A DNA stretch of 64,000 nucleotides, taken from NCBI RefSeq assembly GCF_008000895.1, contig NZ_CP042823.1:558001-622000 (forward strand), written 5' to 3'. Under the pieces are notes generated by a model. That model worked only from the letters and a program-made list of their open reading frames with translations, did no database searches and had not been told where the DNA came from. The position numbers and the translations under genes were made by a program. The DNA is from Methylobacterium sp. WL1 (GTDB lineage: Bacteria; Pseudomonadota; Alphaproteobacteria; Rhizobiales; Beijerinckiaceae). This document shows positions 9,187-19,333 of the stretch, piece by piece (the stretch's first letter is position 1; each line of letters begins with the position of its first letter).

Positions 9187-10989
9187 ATGGCCGCTCCCCC
9201 GCTTCTGACCCTCCAGGATATCGCGCTCACTTTCGGCGGCACCCCGCTGATCAACCGCGCCGACCTGACCATCTCCCCCGGCGAGCGGACCTGCCTGGTC
9301 GGGCGGAACGGCTCCGGCAAGTCGACGCTGATGAAGATCGCCGCCGGCTTGGTCGAGCCGGACAAGGGGCGGTTGTTCCTGCAGCCCGGGACCACGATCC
9401 GCTACCTGGCCCAGGAGCCGGATTTCTCGGGCTTCTCGACCACCCTCGATTTCGTCGAGGCCGGGTTGCCGCCGGGCGAATCGACCTATCGCGCCAAGTA
9501 CTTGCTGGAAAGCCTCGGGATGACCGGGGCGGAGGATCCGGCCAAGCTCTCGGGCGGAGAGGGCCGGCGCACGGCGCTGGCCCAGGCGCTGGCGCCGGAG
9601 CCCGACGTGCTGCTCCTCGATGAGCCGACCAACCATCTCGACCTTCCGGCGATCGAGTGGCTCGAAGCGGAGCTGCGAGGCACCCGCGCCGCCATGGTCC
9701 TGATCAGCCACGACCGGCGGTTTCTCTCCGCGCTGTCCCGGGCCACGATCTGGCTGGACCGCGGGGAAACGCGCCGGATCGAGCAGGGATTCTCGAATTT
9801 CGAGGCCTGGCGCGACGCCTTCTTCGAAGAGGAGGAGCGCGACCAGCACAAGCTCGACCGCAAGATCGTCGCGGAGGAGCATTGGCTGCGCTACGGCGTC
9901 ACCGCGCGGCGCAAGCGAAACGTCCGCCGCCTCGGCAACTTGCACGAGCTGCGCCAGAACCGCCGCGAGGTCCGCCGCCCGGTGGGCAGCGTCAGCATGC
10001 AGGCCTCGGAGGCCGAATCGTCCGGCAGCCTCGTGGTCGAGGCCCGGGATATCGCCAAGGCCTACGGCGAGCGGACCATCGTGGACGGGCTGTCGCTGCG
10101 GGTGATGCGCGGCGACCGGCTCGGCATCGTCGGGGCCAACGGCGCCGGCAAGTCGACGCTGATCAACCTGCTGATGGGCCGCCTCGCCCCCGATTCGGGG
10201 CAGATCGTGCTCGGCACCAACCTGATGCCGGTGGTGCTCGATCAGGCGCGGGCCACGTTGGAGCCCGGGATGACCGTCACCGAGGTGCTCACCGGCGGCC
10301 GGGGCGACAGCGTCACGGTGAACGGCCAGAGCCGCCACGTCATCGGCTACCTCAAGGACTTCCTGTTCACCCCCGAGCAGGCCCGGACCCCGGTCTCGGT
10401 GCTGTCCGGCGGCGAGCGCAACCGCCTGTTGATCGCCCGCGCGCTGGCGCAACCGGCCAACCTGCTGGTGCTGGACGAGCCGACCAACGACCTGGATCTC
10501 GAGACCCTGGACCTGCTCCAGGAGATGCTCGGCGACTACCAGGGCACGTTGATCCTGGTCAGCCACGACCGCGACTTCCTCGACCGGGTCGCCAGCAGCG
10601 TGCTGGTCTCGGAGGGGGCGGGCCGCTGGATGGAATATGCCGGCGGCTACAGCGACATGCTGGTCCAGCGCGGGCAGGGGGTCGAGGCGCGCACGGTCAC
10701 GGCCAAGAAGGGGCCGCGCGAGCGCCAGTCCGCCGCTCCGGCCCCGCAGGCCTCCGGCAAGCCGAAGCTCGGCTTCAAGGATCAGCACGAGCTGAAGACG
10801 CTCCCGGCCCGCATCGCGAAGCTGGAAGCGGCGATCGGGCAGCTCAAGGCGGTCCTGGACGATGCCAACCTCTACGCCCGCGACCCGGCCCGGTTCGACA
10901 AGGCCACCGCCATGCTCGCCCAGGCCGAGACTGAGCTGTCGCAGGCGGAGGACCGGTGGCTGGAGCTGGAGATGCTGCAGGCGGGGTGA
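9187..10989 (+). CDS. uup: ABC-F family ATPase, Uup type
   Basis: This 600-aa soluble protein has two ABC cassettes and no membrane domain. Cassette 1 has Walker A VGRNGSGKSTL and signature LSGGEGRRTALAQAL, with LLLDEPTNHLDL. Cassette 2 has VGANGAGKSTL, LSGGERNRLLIARAL and LVLDEPTNDLDL. The linker region is charged (HKLDRKIVAEEHWL). The C-terminal coiled coil with GFKDQHELKTLPARIAKLE is characteristic of the Uup subgroup, which binds DNA or ribosomes and affects transposon excision in E. coli. The ATG at 9187 is chosen because the core begins there (APPLLTLQDIALTFGG). Confidence 0.9.
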   Translation: MAAPPLLTLQDIALTFGGTPLINRADLTISPGERTCLVGRNGSGKSTLMKIAAGLVEPDKGRLFLQPGTTIRYLAQEPDFSGFSTTLDFVEAGLPPGESTYRAKYLLESLGMTGAEDPAKLSGGEGRRTALAQALAPEPDVLLLDEPTNHLDLPAIEWLEAELRGTRAAMVLISHDRRFLSALSRATIWLDRGETRRIEQGFSNFEAWRDAFFEEEERDQHKLDRKIVAEEHWLRYGVTARRKRNVRRLGNLHELRQNRREVRRPVGSVSMQASEAESSGSLVVEARDIAKAYGERTIVDGLSLRVMRGDRLGIVGANGAGKSTLINLLMGRLAPDSGQIVLGTNLMPVVLDQARATLEPGMTVTEVLTGGRGDSVTVNGQSRHVIGYLKDFLFTPEQARTPVSVLSGGERNRLLIARALAQPANLLVLDEPTNDLDLETLDLLQEMLGDYQGTLILVSHDRDFLDRVASSVLVSEGAGRWMEYAGGYSDMLVQRGQGVEARTVTAKKGPRERQSAAPAPQASGKPKLGFKDQHELKTLPARIAKLEAAIGQLKAVLDDANLYARDPARFDKATAMLAQAETELSQAEDRWLELEMLQAG

Positions 10990-11094
10990 GTGACGCTTAC
11001 GCTTGACAGGATCAAGGAATTATATCCTAGAGATCGACGCCCGATGTAAGCATGCAGGCGCGACGATCGGGAACCGACCGGGACGGATGATCGC

Positions 11095-12585
11095 ATGACC
11101 GCCTACCAGATCCTCGAACAGCGCTTCTCCCGCCTGGCGGCCCTGGAAGGGGCGGCCGGGATCCTTGGTTGGGATGCGCAAACGCTGATGCCCGACGGGG
11201 CGGCCGAGGCGCGGGGCGACCAGTTGGCGATCCTGCGCGGGCTGGCACACGAGATCCTCACGGCGCCCGAAACGTGTGGCGAGATCGACGCGGCCGAGGC
11301 GGCGGGGGGCCTCGATCCGTGGCCGGCCGCCAACCTGCGGGAGATGCGGCGGACCCAGGCCCACGGAGCCGCCGTGCCCAGGGATCTGGTCGAGGCCAGC
11401 TCGCGGGCGGTGTCCCGGTCGGAGATGGTCTGGCGGGAGGCGCGGCGCGACGCCGACTTCGCCCGGCTGGCGCCCTATCTGGAAGAAGTTCTGCGGCTCC
11501 AGCGCGAGATCGGGCAGGCCAAGGGTGCGGCGCTCGGGCTCGATCCCTACGACGCGCTGCTCGACAGCTACGATCCCGGGATGCGCCGATCGGTGATCGA
11601 CCCGCTGTTTGCCGATCTCACGAGCTGGCTGCCGGACCTGATCGCCCGCGCCCGGGAGATTCAGGATTCCCGCCCGGCGCCGCTGCCACTGGAAGGCCCG
11701 TTCGACGTCGGCACGCAGCGCGCCCTCGGCCTCAAGCTGATGAGCGCGCTCGGCTTCGATTTCAGCCGCGGCCGGCTCGACATCAGCCTGCATCCGTTCT
11801 GCGGGGGAGCCACCGACGACGTGCGCATCACCACGCGCTACGACGAGGCCGATTTCGGCCGCGCCCTGATGGGCGTGCTGCACGAGACCGGCCACGCCCT
11901 CTACGAGCAGGGCCGTCCCGCCGCGTGGCGGCACCAGCCGGTGGGGGCGGCCCGGGGCATGAGCCTTCACGAGAGCCAGTCGCTCATCGTCGAGATGCAG
12001 GCCTGCCGCAGCCGCGACTTCTTCACCTGTCTGGCGCCGCTGCTGCGGGAGGCGTTCGGCCGCTCCGGGCCGGAATGGTCGCCGGAGAACCTGCACGCGC
12101 TGAACACCCGGGTCCGGCCGGGCTTCATCCGGGTCGATGCCGACGAGGCGACCTACCCGGCCCATATCCTGCTGCGCTACCGGCTGGAGACCGCGATGAT
12201 CGCGGGCGACCTCGCGGTGGCCGACCTGCCCGGCGCCTTCAACGACGGCCTGCGCGACCTCCTCGGCCTCACGGTCCCGGACGACCGCCTCGGCTGCCTG
12301 CAGGACATCCACTGGCCGAGCGGGGCGTTCGGCTACTTCCCGACCTACACGCTCGGCGCGCTCGCGGCGGCCCAGCTGTTCCGGGCGGCCCGCACCGCGG
12401 AGCCCGCCCTGCCGGGCTGCCTGGCCGAGGGCGATTTCGCACCGCTGCGGACCTGGCTGCGGGCCAACGTGCACGAAGTGGGCAGCCTCCTCGGGACGGA
12501 TGATTTGCTGGTGCGGGCGACGGGGGCGCCGCTCGGGACGGCGGCGTTCCGGGCGCATCTGAAGGCGCGGTATCTGGGGGGCTGA
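11095..12585 (+). CDS. M32 family metallocarboxypeptidase (carboxypeptidase Taq type)
   Basis: This 496-aa cytosolic zinc carboxypeptidase cleaves C-terminal residues from peptides. The zinc motif HExxH is present as HETGH in GVLHETGHALYEQG, followed by GMSLHESQSLIVE with the third-ligand Glu and by HIGF-type landmarks (HPFCGGATDDVRITTRY). RVDADEATYPAHILLRY near the C-terminal third is typical of M32. The length fits the family (about 500). It is preceded by a sequence with TTGACA at 11003-11008 but without a well-spaced -10 box. It is probably monocistronic. Confidence 0.93.
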   Translation: MTAYQILEQRFSRLAALEGAAGILGWDAQTLMPDGAAEARGDQLAILRGLAHEILTAPETCGEIDAAEAAGGLDPWPAANLREMRRTQAHGAAVPRDLVEASSRAVSRSEMVWREARRDADFARLAPYLEEVLRLQREIGQAKGAALGLDPYDALLDSYDPGMRRSVIDPLFADLTSWLPDLIARAREIQDSRPAPLPLEGPFDVGTQRALGLKLMSALGFDFSRGRLDISLHPFCGGATDDVRITTRYDEADFGRALMGVLHETGHALYEQGRPAAWRHQPVGAARGMSLHESQSLIVEMQACRSRDFFTCLAPLLREAFGRSGPEWSPENLHALNTRVRPGFIRVDADEATYPAHILLRYRLETAMIAGDLAVADLPGAFNDGLRDLLGLTVPDDRLGCLQDIHWPSGAFGYFPTYTLGALAAAQLFRAARTAEPALPGCLAEGDFAPLRTWLRANVHEVGSLLGTDDLLVRATGAPLGTAAFRAHLKARYLGG

Positions 12586-12730
12586 GCTCTCCACTGCGGC
12601 AAGGGGGAACCCAACGAGTACCTTCTCCGCGAGGACCGCGCGCCTGCCATCAACGGAGCGGGGCATTCAACGGACGAAACGCTCCTGCTGCAGCAAGTGA
12701 GGGTTCAAAAACCGCACGATCCCCCGCCTC

Positions 12731-12838
12731 GCCATCCCGGGGCCACGCAGGGGAGCCCGGGAACCACAACCGCCGACCCTTGAAGGACTTGCGCGGTCGG
12801 CGGCTCTGGATTTCGGGATCGCCTACGGCGCCCCGGCA
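12731..12838. repeat. Dispersed intergenic repeat, copy A
   Basis: About 108 bases beginning CATCCCGGGGCC and ending CGGCGCCCCGG, with complementary outer arms and an inner GAGCCCGGGA. It matches the element at 30198-30302 at both ends and in internal blocks (GTCGG.GG.TCTGG and TCGCCT.CGGCG). It lies in the 12586-12924 gap, which otherwise holds nothing I recognise. Related GC-rich palindromic elements are familiar in Rhizobiales intergenic regions. Confidence 0.75.
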
Positions 12839-12924
12839 TGACGGAGAGGGTTACTCCCCGCCGTTGGGGCGGTCGTAGCCAACGGAGTTGCCGGACGGCC
12901 GCGCTCTTCGGTCAAAACCGCCCC

Positions 12925-15900
12925 CTACAGCTCCAAAACGTCCACCGCGTCCCCCAGCCGGTCCCGGGCGATCTCGGCGACGTGGCGGTGGTGGGTGAAC
13001 AGGATCGGCTGGACGCTGGCACCGATCTCGGCCAGCGCGTCGAGGCCGTATCCAGTTCGCGCTTCGTCGAACGTCGAGAACAGATCGTCGCCGATGAAGG
13101 GGGCCGGCTCGGCGCGCCCGGCGTAATCCTCTAGGTAGGCGAGGCGCAGGGCGAGGTAGAGCTGGTCGCGGGTACCCTCGCTCATGCCCTCGATCCCGAC
13201 CAGCCCGCCCCCCGCGCGCTGTCCGGCGAGCTTCGGGGTGTCGGCCTCGTCGTAGGTCTGGGCCAGCCCCGCGAAGCCGCCGCCGGTGAGGGCGCGGAAC
13301 AGGGCTCCGGCCCGCGCCACCAGGGGGTCCTGCTGGCCGGCCCGGTGCCGGGCCACCGCTTGGCCGAGCATCAGGCCGGCGAGCCGCAGCACCGCCAGGG
13401 CGGGACGCCGCCTGCAGATCCGCCTCGGCGGCCTTGCGCTCGGCGGCGGCCAGTTCAGCGCCGCTGCCGCCCTTCCAGCTCCGCCCGGCGCCGCTCGGCG
13501 CGGTCGCGGTCGGCGTAGATGACCTGGCCACGCTCCGCCTGCTCCTCGGCCTCCATGGCGAGGCGGGCGAGTTCGCCTCGACCGCCTCCGGGGCAAAGAC
13601 GTCGAGCCGGCGCGGATCTCGGCTTCCGGCAAACCGTCGGCGGCGCCCGCGAGGGCTGCCACGCAGGCGCAGGCGCTCGGCCCGGAGCGACTCCCGGTGT
13701 TCAGCCGCCCGAACACCATCTCGATCCCGCGATGGGCGCGGCGGCGAGTCCGGCATGGTCTGCGCACCAATCTGCCGGGTCAGCTCGGCCCGGCGGCGGC
13801 GTGCAGCCCGGCTGCGGCCTGTGCCGCCTCCTCCAGATCCGCCAGGCGCCGGTCCAGCTCGGCACGGCGGGCCGCCCGGAGCCTGGGTGGCGACCAGGCG
13901 GTCATGCAGCGTGCGAACGGCTGCGGTCGGCGACGTGCCGGCGAGGTCGGGGCCAAGGCGTCGACCAGGGACGCGGCCGTGACCGGAACGCCTCCCGGTC
14001 GCGCCGCAGGCTTCGTCGCCCGGCGCTGCAGGTCGGCGCGGGCCGTGAGGCGATCCGGAACGGCGCGCCACGCCTCCAGGGCGCTCTCGGCCTCGTCGGG
14101 ACGGGCGCCCGCGGCGGACCGAGGGGCGCAGAGCCTCCGCCCACTCGGCCTGCCAAGCGGCCCGGCGGGCCTCGGTCTCGGCCAGGGCCGCATCGAGCCT
14201 CTGGGCGGTCGCCGCAGCCGCGCGGAGGAGGCCGGCGGTCTGAAGATTGGCCTCCCACCGGCTCGCCAGAGTGGCGACCCGCGTCTCCACCGCTCGAGCG
14301 CCTGCCCGACCTCGAGATCGGGGGCGGGATCGAGGCCGGCGCGGGCGAACAGGCCGGCGAGCGGCGCCCGGGCGGCCTCGATCCGGGCCGAGGCCGGTCC
14401 CGCTCGATCCGCTGCTCGGCCAGGCGCTGCTCGGCCTCGATCAGGTTTTCGGTCTCGGTGAGCCAGGCCGCCATCTCGGCCGGCGGGCCGGGAACAGGCC
14501 GGCAGGCCGCCACGCTTCGCGCCAGGCGGCCTCGCCCTCGGCGACGTCCTGGACGATCCCGGCGAGCACCCGATCCGCCGCCGCGCAGGCTGCGTCCTCG
14601 GCGGCCAGCCGGTCAGGTCGGCGGCGTGGGCCGCGACCCGGGCGGCATCGGCGGCGCGCGCGTCAGCCAGGCGGTCTGCCTCGAACAGGGCGCGCTCGTA
14701 GACCGCGATCGCACCGGGCCCGGCGGTGCGCCCGGCCGCGGGGCGTCGCGCAGGAGCGCGAAGGCGGCATCGCGGGCCGTACGGGCGGCGTCGAGCCGCT
14801 CTGGGTGGCGATCGGCCGGCCGGCCTCGCGCTCGCGCAGGCGGTCACAGGTGGAGCAGCGGCTGTGCGCCGCGTCCCGGCGGTCTGCAGCACGCTCGTGC
14901 TCGCGCCGCTTGCCGTCGAGCAGGGTGCGATAGCGTGCCACCGTGTCGGCGGCGGGCAGGGGCAGGCGGGCCAGAACGGCGGTGTCGGTCACCGGCGGCG
15001 ACAACCGGCCGGCCTGGTTGCGCAAGAGCGCCGCTTCCCGCCGGATCGCGGTCTCCAGGGCCTCGTGGGCGGCGATGCGCTCGTGCAGCTTCGCGAGTGG
15101 CTTCAGGTCCTCGCGCAGCGGCGTCGGATCGTGGGTGGCGCCGGCCGCCTCGACCTCCCGCCAGCCGGTCGCGCTCGGTCCGGGCGACGGCGCCGTCGCG
15201 GGCGATCTGCTCCTCGGCGGCGGCCAGGGCCCGGCCGTCGCGGATCAGGCGCTCGACCCGGGCGCGGGCGGCGTCGGTGGGCTGGCCGGCCTCCAGGGGA
15301 AGCGAGGTCCGGGACGCCGATCCGGGCGCGCAGGCGCTCCAAGTCGAGTCCCACCTTGTGGGCGTCGCCCTCGATCCGGGGCAGGTCTGTGCCACCCTTC
15401 TCGAACTCCTTGGTTCCGCTGAACGCCGCCAGGATTTCTTCGGTGTGCAGGATCAGCGCCGCCTCTACGGGCACGGACTCGGCCTCGCCGCGCGCCCAGG
15501 TGAGGGCGGCGTCGGTCCGAGCCGCCTCGGCCTCGGCTTTGCGGCAGCTTTCGAGGGCGGCGCCCAGGCGCTCGATCCAGGCGGCATCCGCCTCGGCGAG
15601 GGTGGAATCAGCGGCGATCCGGTGATCCAGCACGTCGATCTCGGCGACGATCGGCCGGGCGCGCTTCAGCCGCTCCAGCCGGGCGCGCTCGGTCGCGATG
15701 CGCTGCGTCTCGGCCCGGAGCCCATCGAGCTTCTCGGCGGCGGCGGCGATCTCGTCGTTGAGCGCGCGCCAGTCCCCGGCCCGTAGGCCCTTCTCGCGGA
15801 TCGCCTTGCGGGCGGTCTCGTGACGCTCCAGTGCCTGGTAGAAGGTCCGGTGCTTGGCCTGCCGGGGCGCGAAGATGCCTTCGGCCTCGGCGTCCAGGGC

Positions 15901-16386
15901 GGATTGCAGCTCGGTGAGGCCGCGCAGGCCCGAGCCCGCCGCGAACAGGCTGGCGCCGACCTCGCCCTCGACATCCACCATCTCGCGCCCGCCCGCCCGG
16001 AGGCTTCCGGCATCCAACCCGAACGCGCGGCAGAACACCGTGCGGGAGATGCCGCCGAGGAATGGCGCCAGGGCGTCGTCCGCCAGCGGCGCCTCGTCGG
16101 CGTCGATCAAGGTGCGGGTGTTGCCCTTGCGGCGGCGGAACGCCAGGCGGCGCCCGTCCGCGGCCTCGACCTCGGCGCCGAGGCGCAGCAGCGGCATGTC
16201 GTGCAGGAAGGCGTACCGGGTGGTCTTCTCGAAGCCGAACAGGAGGTCGGTCACCGCCGCGAGTGCCGTGCTCTTGCCGGCCTCGTTGGCGCCCAGCACC
16301 ACGTGCAGGCGGGCGTCGGGCCGGAAGCTCACGGTCCGGTCGGTGAAGGCGCCGTAGCGCTCCAGGGCGAGGCGGATCAGCCGCAT
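12925..16386 (-). pseudogene. SbcC/YhaN-like DNA-repair ATPase, multiply frameshifted
   Basis: This is a large AAA/SMC-like ATPase partner of the adjacent nuclease. The first ~360 residues are in one frame: MRLIRLALERYGAFTD, P-loop LGANEAGKSTAL, then coiled-coil-like sequence. The C-terminal part is intact too, with signature SEGTRDQLYLALRLA and Walker B APFIGDDLFSTFDEAR, then ILFTHHRHVAEIA. Between about 13390 and 15310 the frame changes at least eight times, each segment still coding-like (for example LREDLKPLAKLHERIA, ALFEADRLADARAADAA, LTETENLIEAEQRLAEQ). The total span equals about 1,150 codons, and the first and last frames agree, so only small indels are involved. It is either a decaying gene or a poorly sequenced patch. 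Confidence 0.8.
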
Positions 16387-16396
16387 GGAACGCGCC

Positions 16397-17633
16397 TCAG
16401 CAGTGCCGGCCGCCGAGGCGGCCCAGGATCAGCGCCTCCGCCTCGGCGCAGAGCGCGTCGAACTCGGCCTCCAGGTCGGCTTCGGCCGCCGCGGTGGCGG
16501 GCATCCGCGCGCCGATCTCGGCGAGGGCGGCCTTGGCGCGGGTGCGGAAATCCGGGTCGCGGTCGAGGTCGGCCAGCAAAGCCGCCGGGTCGATCGCCGC
16601 CCCGGAGGCGTCCACGGGAGCGCGGGGCCGGCGGGTCTCGATCTTCAGGCGCTCCAGCCAGATGTCCTCGTGCAGCCGGTGGGCGGCGGCCTGGATCTCG
16701 GCGGTGACGCCCTCGCGGTCGGCCGACAGCGCGTCGTGGGCCGGCGTCGTGCCGGTGAGGTGGACCCGCACCAGCACGAGGCGCCGCGCGCCACCTCCGC
16801 CAGGGGCCGCAGGGCGGCCTCGACAGGTCCAGCGCCGCGCTCGTGTCGGCGGCCGCGCCCAGGTCGACGGTGACCTGCTCGAAGCGCGCCCGGTCGAGGG
16901 GGAGGCGGCTGAGGCCGGTGACCCGCCCGTCCGCGACCTCGACCAGGACCGCGCCCTTCGCGCCGCATTCGCGCACGCTACGGCCTTGGATATTGCCGGG
17001 GAACACGATCCAGGGATCCCGGGACAGCTCGGCGTACTCGTGGATGTGGCCGAGCGCCCAGTACTCGTAGCCCCGCCCGGCCAGGTCGGCGATCGAGCAG
17101 GGCGCGTAGGTCTCGTGGGCGGCGTGGCCGGTGCAGGAAGTGTGGAGGATCCCGAGGTTGAACCAGCCGGGCAGGGCGGCCGGGTAGGTGAGCGACAGGT
17201 TCTCCTCCACGGCCCGGGCCTGGAAGCTGCGGCCATGCACGGCGACCCGCACGGCCTCGAGACGCAGGGTCTCGGCTCGGGCCGCCGGGAACACGTGCAC
17301 CGAGGGCGGCAGGGTGATCGAGCGGGTGATCACGCTCTCGGCGTCGTGGTTGCCGCGGACCAGGAGGGTCGGGATGCCGGCCCGGTCGAGGCGCGCCACC
17401 TGCCGGGCGAAGAACAGCCCGATCGTGTTGTCGGCCCAGTCGCCATCGTAGATATCCCCGGCAACCACCACGAAGGCGACCCGCCGCTCGATCGCCTGCG
17501 TCACCAGATCCTCGAACGCCTGCCGCCCGGCCGTGGCGAGACGCCGGGCGAGCTCCGCGTCCCGGGTCGCGAGGCCTGAGAGCGGGCTGCCGAGGTGCAG
17601 GTCCGCCGCGTGGATGAAGCTGAAGCCCGACAT
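16397..17633 (-). pseudogene. SbcD/YhaO-like metallophosphoesterase, frameshifted
   Basis: This is the exonuclease partner in an SbcCD-like pair. The N-terminal calcineurin-like phosphoesterase motifs are all visible: FIHAADLHLGSPL, VVAGDIYDGDW, VRGNHDAES and later GHIHEYAELS. The first frame is good to about residue 270 (AALDLS, near 16825). The reading then shifts to EAALRPLAEVARG and again near 16785 to LVLVRVHLTGTTPAHDAL, which continues to the stop at 16397. Two small indels within about 50 bases break the gene. The C-terminal capping region is otherwise complete. The downstream SbcC-like gene starts 10 bases after this stop. Confidence 0.8.
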
Positions 17634-17945
17634 CGGTCTCCGAGGCGCAATCGGTGAGCGGGGGTCTTAGGCCGCCGGGGCGTGCGGCCTCAAGCGTGGC
17701 GCTCCGATTGCTGCACAGGCACGAAAGGCCGGTGACCGTCCTGACGGGCTGGGCACGATCGGCCCGGCAAACGTGATCTCCCAGCGGGGTACATTCCTGA
17801 CCGGGTGCTTCCGGGCAAGGAATGCCTGTGCCGGACATCGGCCGGGGCTTCCGCCGGCGCCGACCGGTCGGCCCGAATCATTGGGTGCGCCAAGCGGCCG
17901 CCGTCTCACGGCGTCGGTCTATCCGGCACGCCGCCGGTGCGGGCA

Positions 17946-18965
17946 TCACGTTTCGCGCAGCCACTTCCAGACGTGTTGCTCCGTCCCCTGGCCGCCGATC
18001 CGTTGGGCCACCCGGCGCTCGCCACGCCAAGCCTGCGGTGGGGCGCCGTAGCGGTTGCGGAAGCTGCGGCTGAGCTGCGAGATGGTGTTGAACGCGAACA
18101 CCTCGGCCAACCGGCTGATGGTGCGCCGCTCCATCGGATCGGCGAGGGCGTCGCGCACCGCCCGCAGGCGCTCGCCCTGCACGAAATGCATCACGCCGCC
18201 CTCCGGCTCGAACAGCCGGTAGAGCGTGGACCGCGAGACCTGCATCTGCCCGGCGATGAACTCGGGCGACAGCGTCGGCCGCGACAGGTTTTCCTGCACG
18301 ATGACCCTGGCGAGCGCGAGCAGGGCGCCATTGAGCTCGCGACCTTCCAGCACGTCCGCGGCCTGCGAGCGATCGAGAAGGCGGTGCAGGAAGGCCACGA
18401 ACTCATGGGCGAGAGCCGGGGCCTCGTCGGCGCGCGTGGTCGGCAATCGGCGGTAGATGTCCGAGATGCGCGCGGCCAGCAACCGGTTGCGGGTCGCATC
18501 GAAGAGCAGGCCGTGCTCCTCGAGCGGCAGCCCGTGGAGGCGGTTGCAGGGTACGGCGATGCCGATCGCATCGGCTCGGTCGAGCATCCCGTCGAGCAGA
18601 TGACGGCGGCCGATGAGGGTCACGGTGCCGGGCGAGGCCGAGACCGGCTTGCCACCGACAGTGCCCTGGAAACGGCCGGATCGGTAGAGCTGGACGATGT
18701 AGTGGTCGGGACCGGCCTCGACGCGTCGGCGGTCCCGCTGGAGCCGCTGGGTCGAGAGCAGCGTGCGATGCGCGACGAGGTCATCGATGGGGTACGCGAT
18801 GTTGCTGCCGAACGGCAGCGGGGCCGAGGGCGTCGTCGGACTGACCGCGTACATCGGCGCCAGGAGGGTGCGCCATCGCTCGAAGGCCTCCCCGGGCGGC
18901 AAGCCCGAGGTCGTCAGGAAGAAGTGCGGCAGACCCGGCTCAGCCGTCGTGTCGTCTGCACTCAC
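17946..18965 (-). CDS. AraC family transcriptional regulator
   Basis: This 339-aa regulator has an N-terminal ligand-binding-like domain (about residues 20-215). The C-terminal AraC double helix-turn-helix shows FIAGQMQVSRSTLYRLF as its first HTH and ISRLAEVFAFNTISQLSRSFRNRYGAPPQAWR as its second, trimmed to AEVFAFNTISQLSRSF and YGAPPQAWR. The GTG at 18965 (SADDTTAEPG) gives a family-typical length; ATG codons further upstream add low-complexity sequence. It lies downstream of katG in the same direction, with 368 bases between them, so regulation of katG is possible but not indicated by sequence. Its effector is unknown. Confidence 0.85.
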   Translation of the reverse strand: MSADDTTAEPGLPHFFLTTSGLPPGEAFERWRTLLAPMYAVSPTTPSAPLPFGSNIAYPIDDLVAHRTLLSTQRLQRDRRRVEAGPDHYIVQLYRSGRFQGTVGGKPVSASPGTVTLIGRRHLLDGMLDRADAIGIAVPCNRLHGLPLEEHGLLFDATRNRLLAARISDIYRRLPTTRADEAPALAHEFVAFLHRLLDRSQAADVLEGRELNGALLALARVIVQENLSRPTLSPEFIAGQMQVSRSTLYRLFEPEGGVMHFVQGERLRAVRDALADPMERRTISRLAEVFAFNTISQLSRSFRNRYGAPPQAWRGERRVAQRIGGQGTEQHVWKWLRET

Positions 18966-19278
18966 GCGGCCCGATCCATCACTATCCGACCCGTGCAACG
19001 GCGGAGGTTGATCATTCGGCCCTCGGTGGGGCAACTCAAATGCGTGTGTGCAGTCCGCGGAGCGCGAAAGTGTCGCAAGCAGGGCGTCCCTTCGAGGCCG
19101 GCGCGAAGACCCGTCCTTTCGTCCGCCGATCCAGAAACGGCGGCGGCGTCCCCGGATCCGCCCCGCTGACTGTTCCGATCCTCGCCTGAGACCATGATCC
19201 GGGCGTGTCACGTCCGTCCGATCGCACCGACGACGTAACGGTGCCGTGACACCGGCTTTGCCGTCACCCGTTTGGCGA

Positions 19279-19312
19279 TGCCCCCGTCACACCCGGCGGT
19301 GCGACGGGGGCA
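19279..19312 (-). terminator. Hairpin downstream of katG
   Basis: A perfect 10-bp stem (TGCCCCCGTC at 19279-19288 with its complement at 19303-19312, loop 14) begins 22 bases past the katG stop. There is no T tract, so it may slow or protect RNA rather than terminate on its own. The rest of 18966-19278 shows nothing I recognise. Confidence 0.5.
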
Positions 19313-19333
19313 CGGAGTGTTGCGCCGCGTCGT

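Noticed and set aside
11003..11031. TTGACA box before the M32 peptidase gene
   Set aside because: The candidate -10 boxes (TATATC, TATCCT) are only 12-14 bases away, too close for a normal promoter, so I did not list it.
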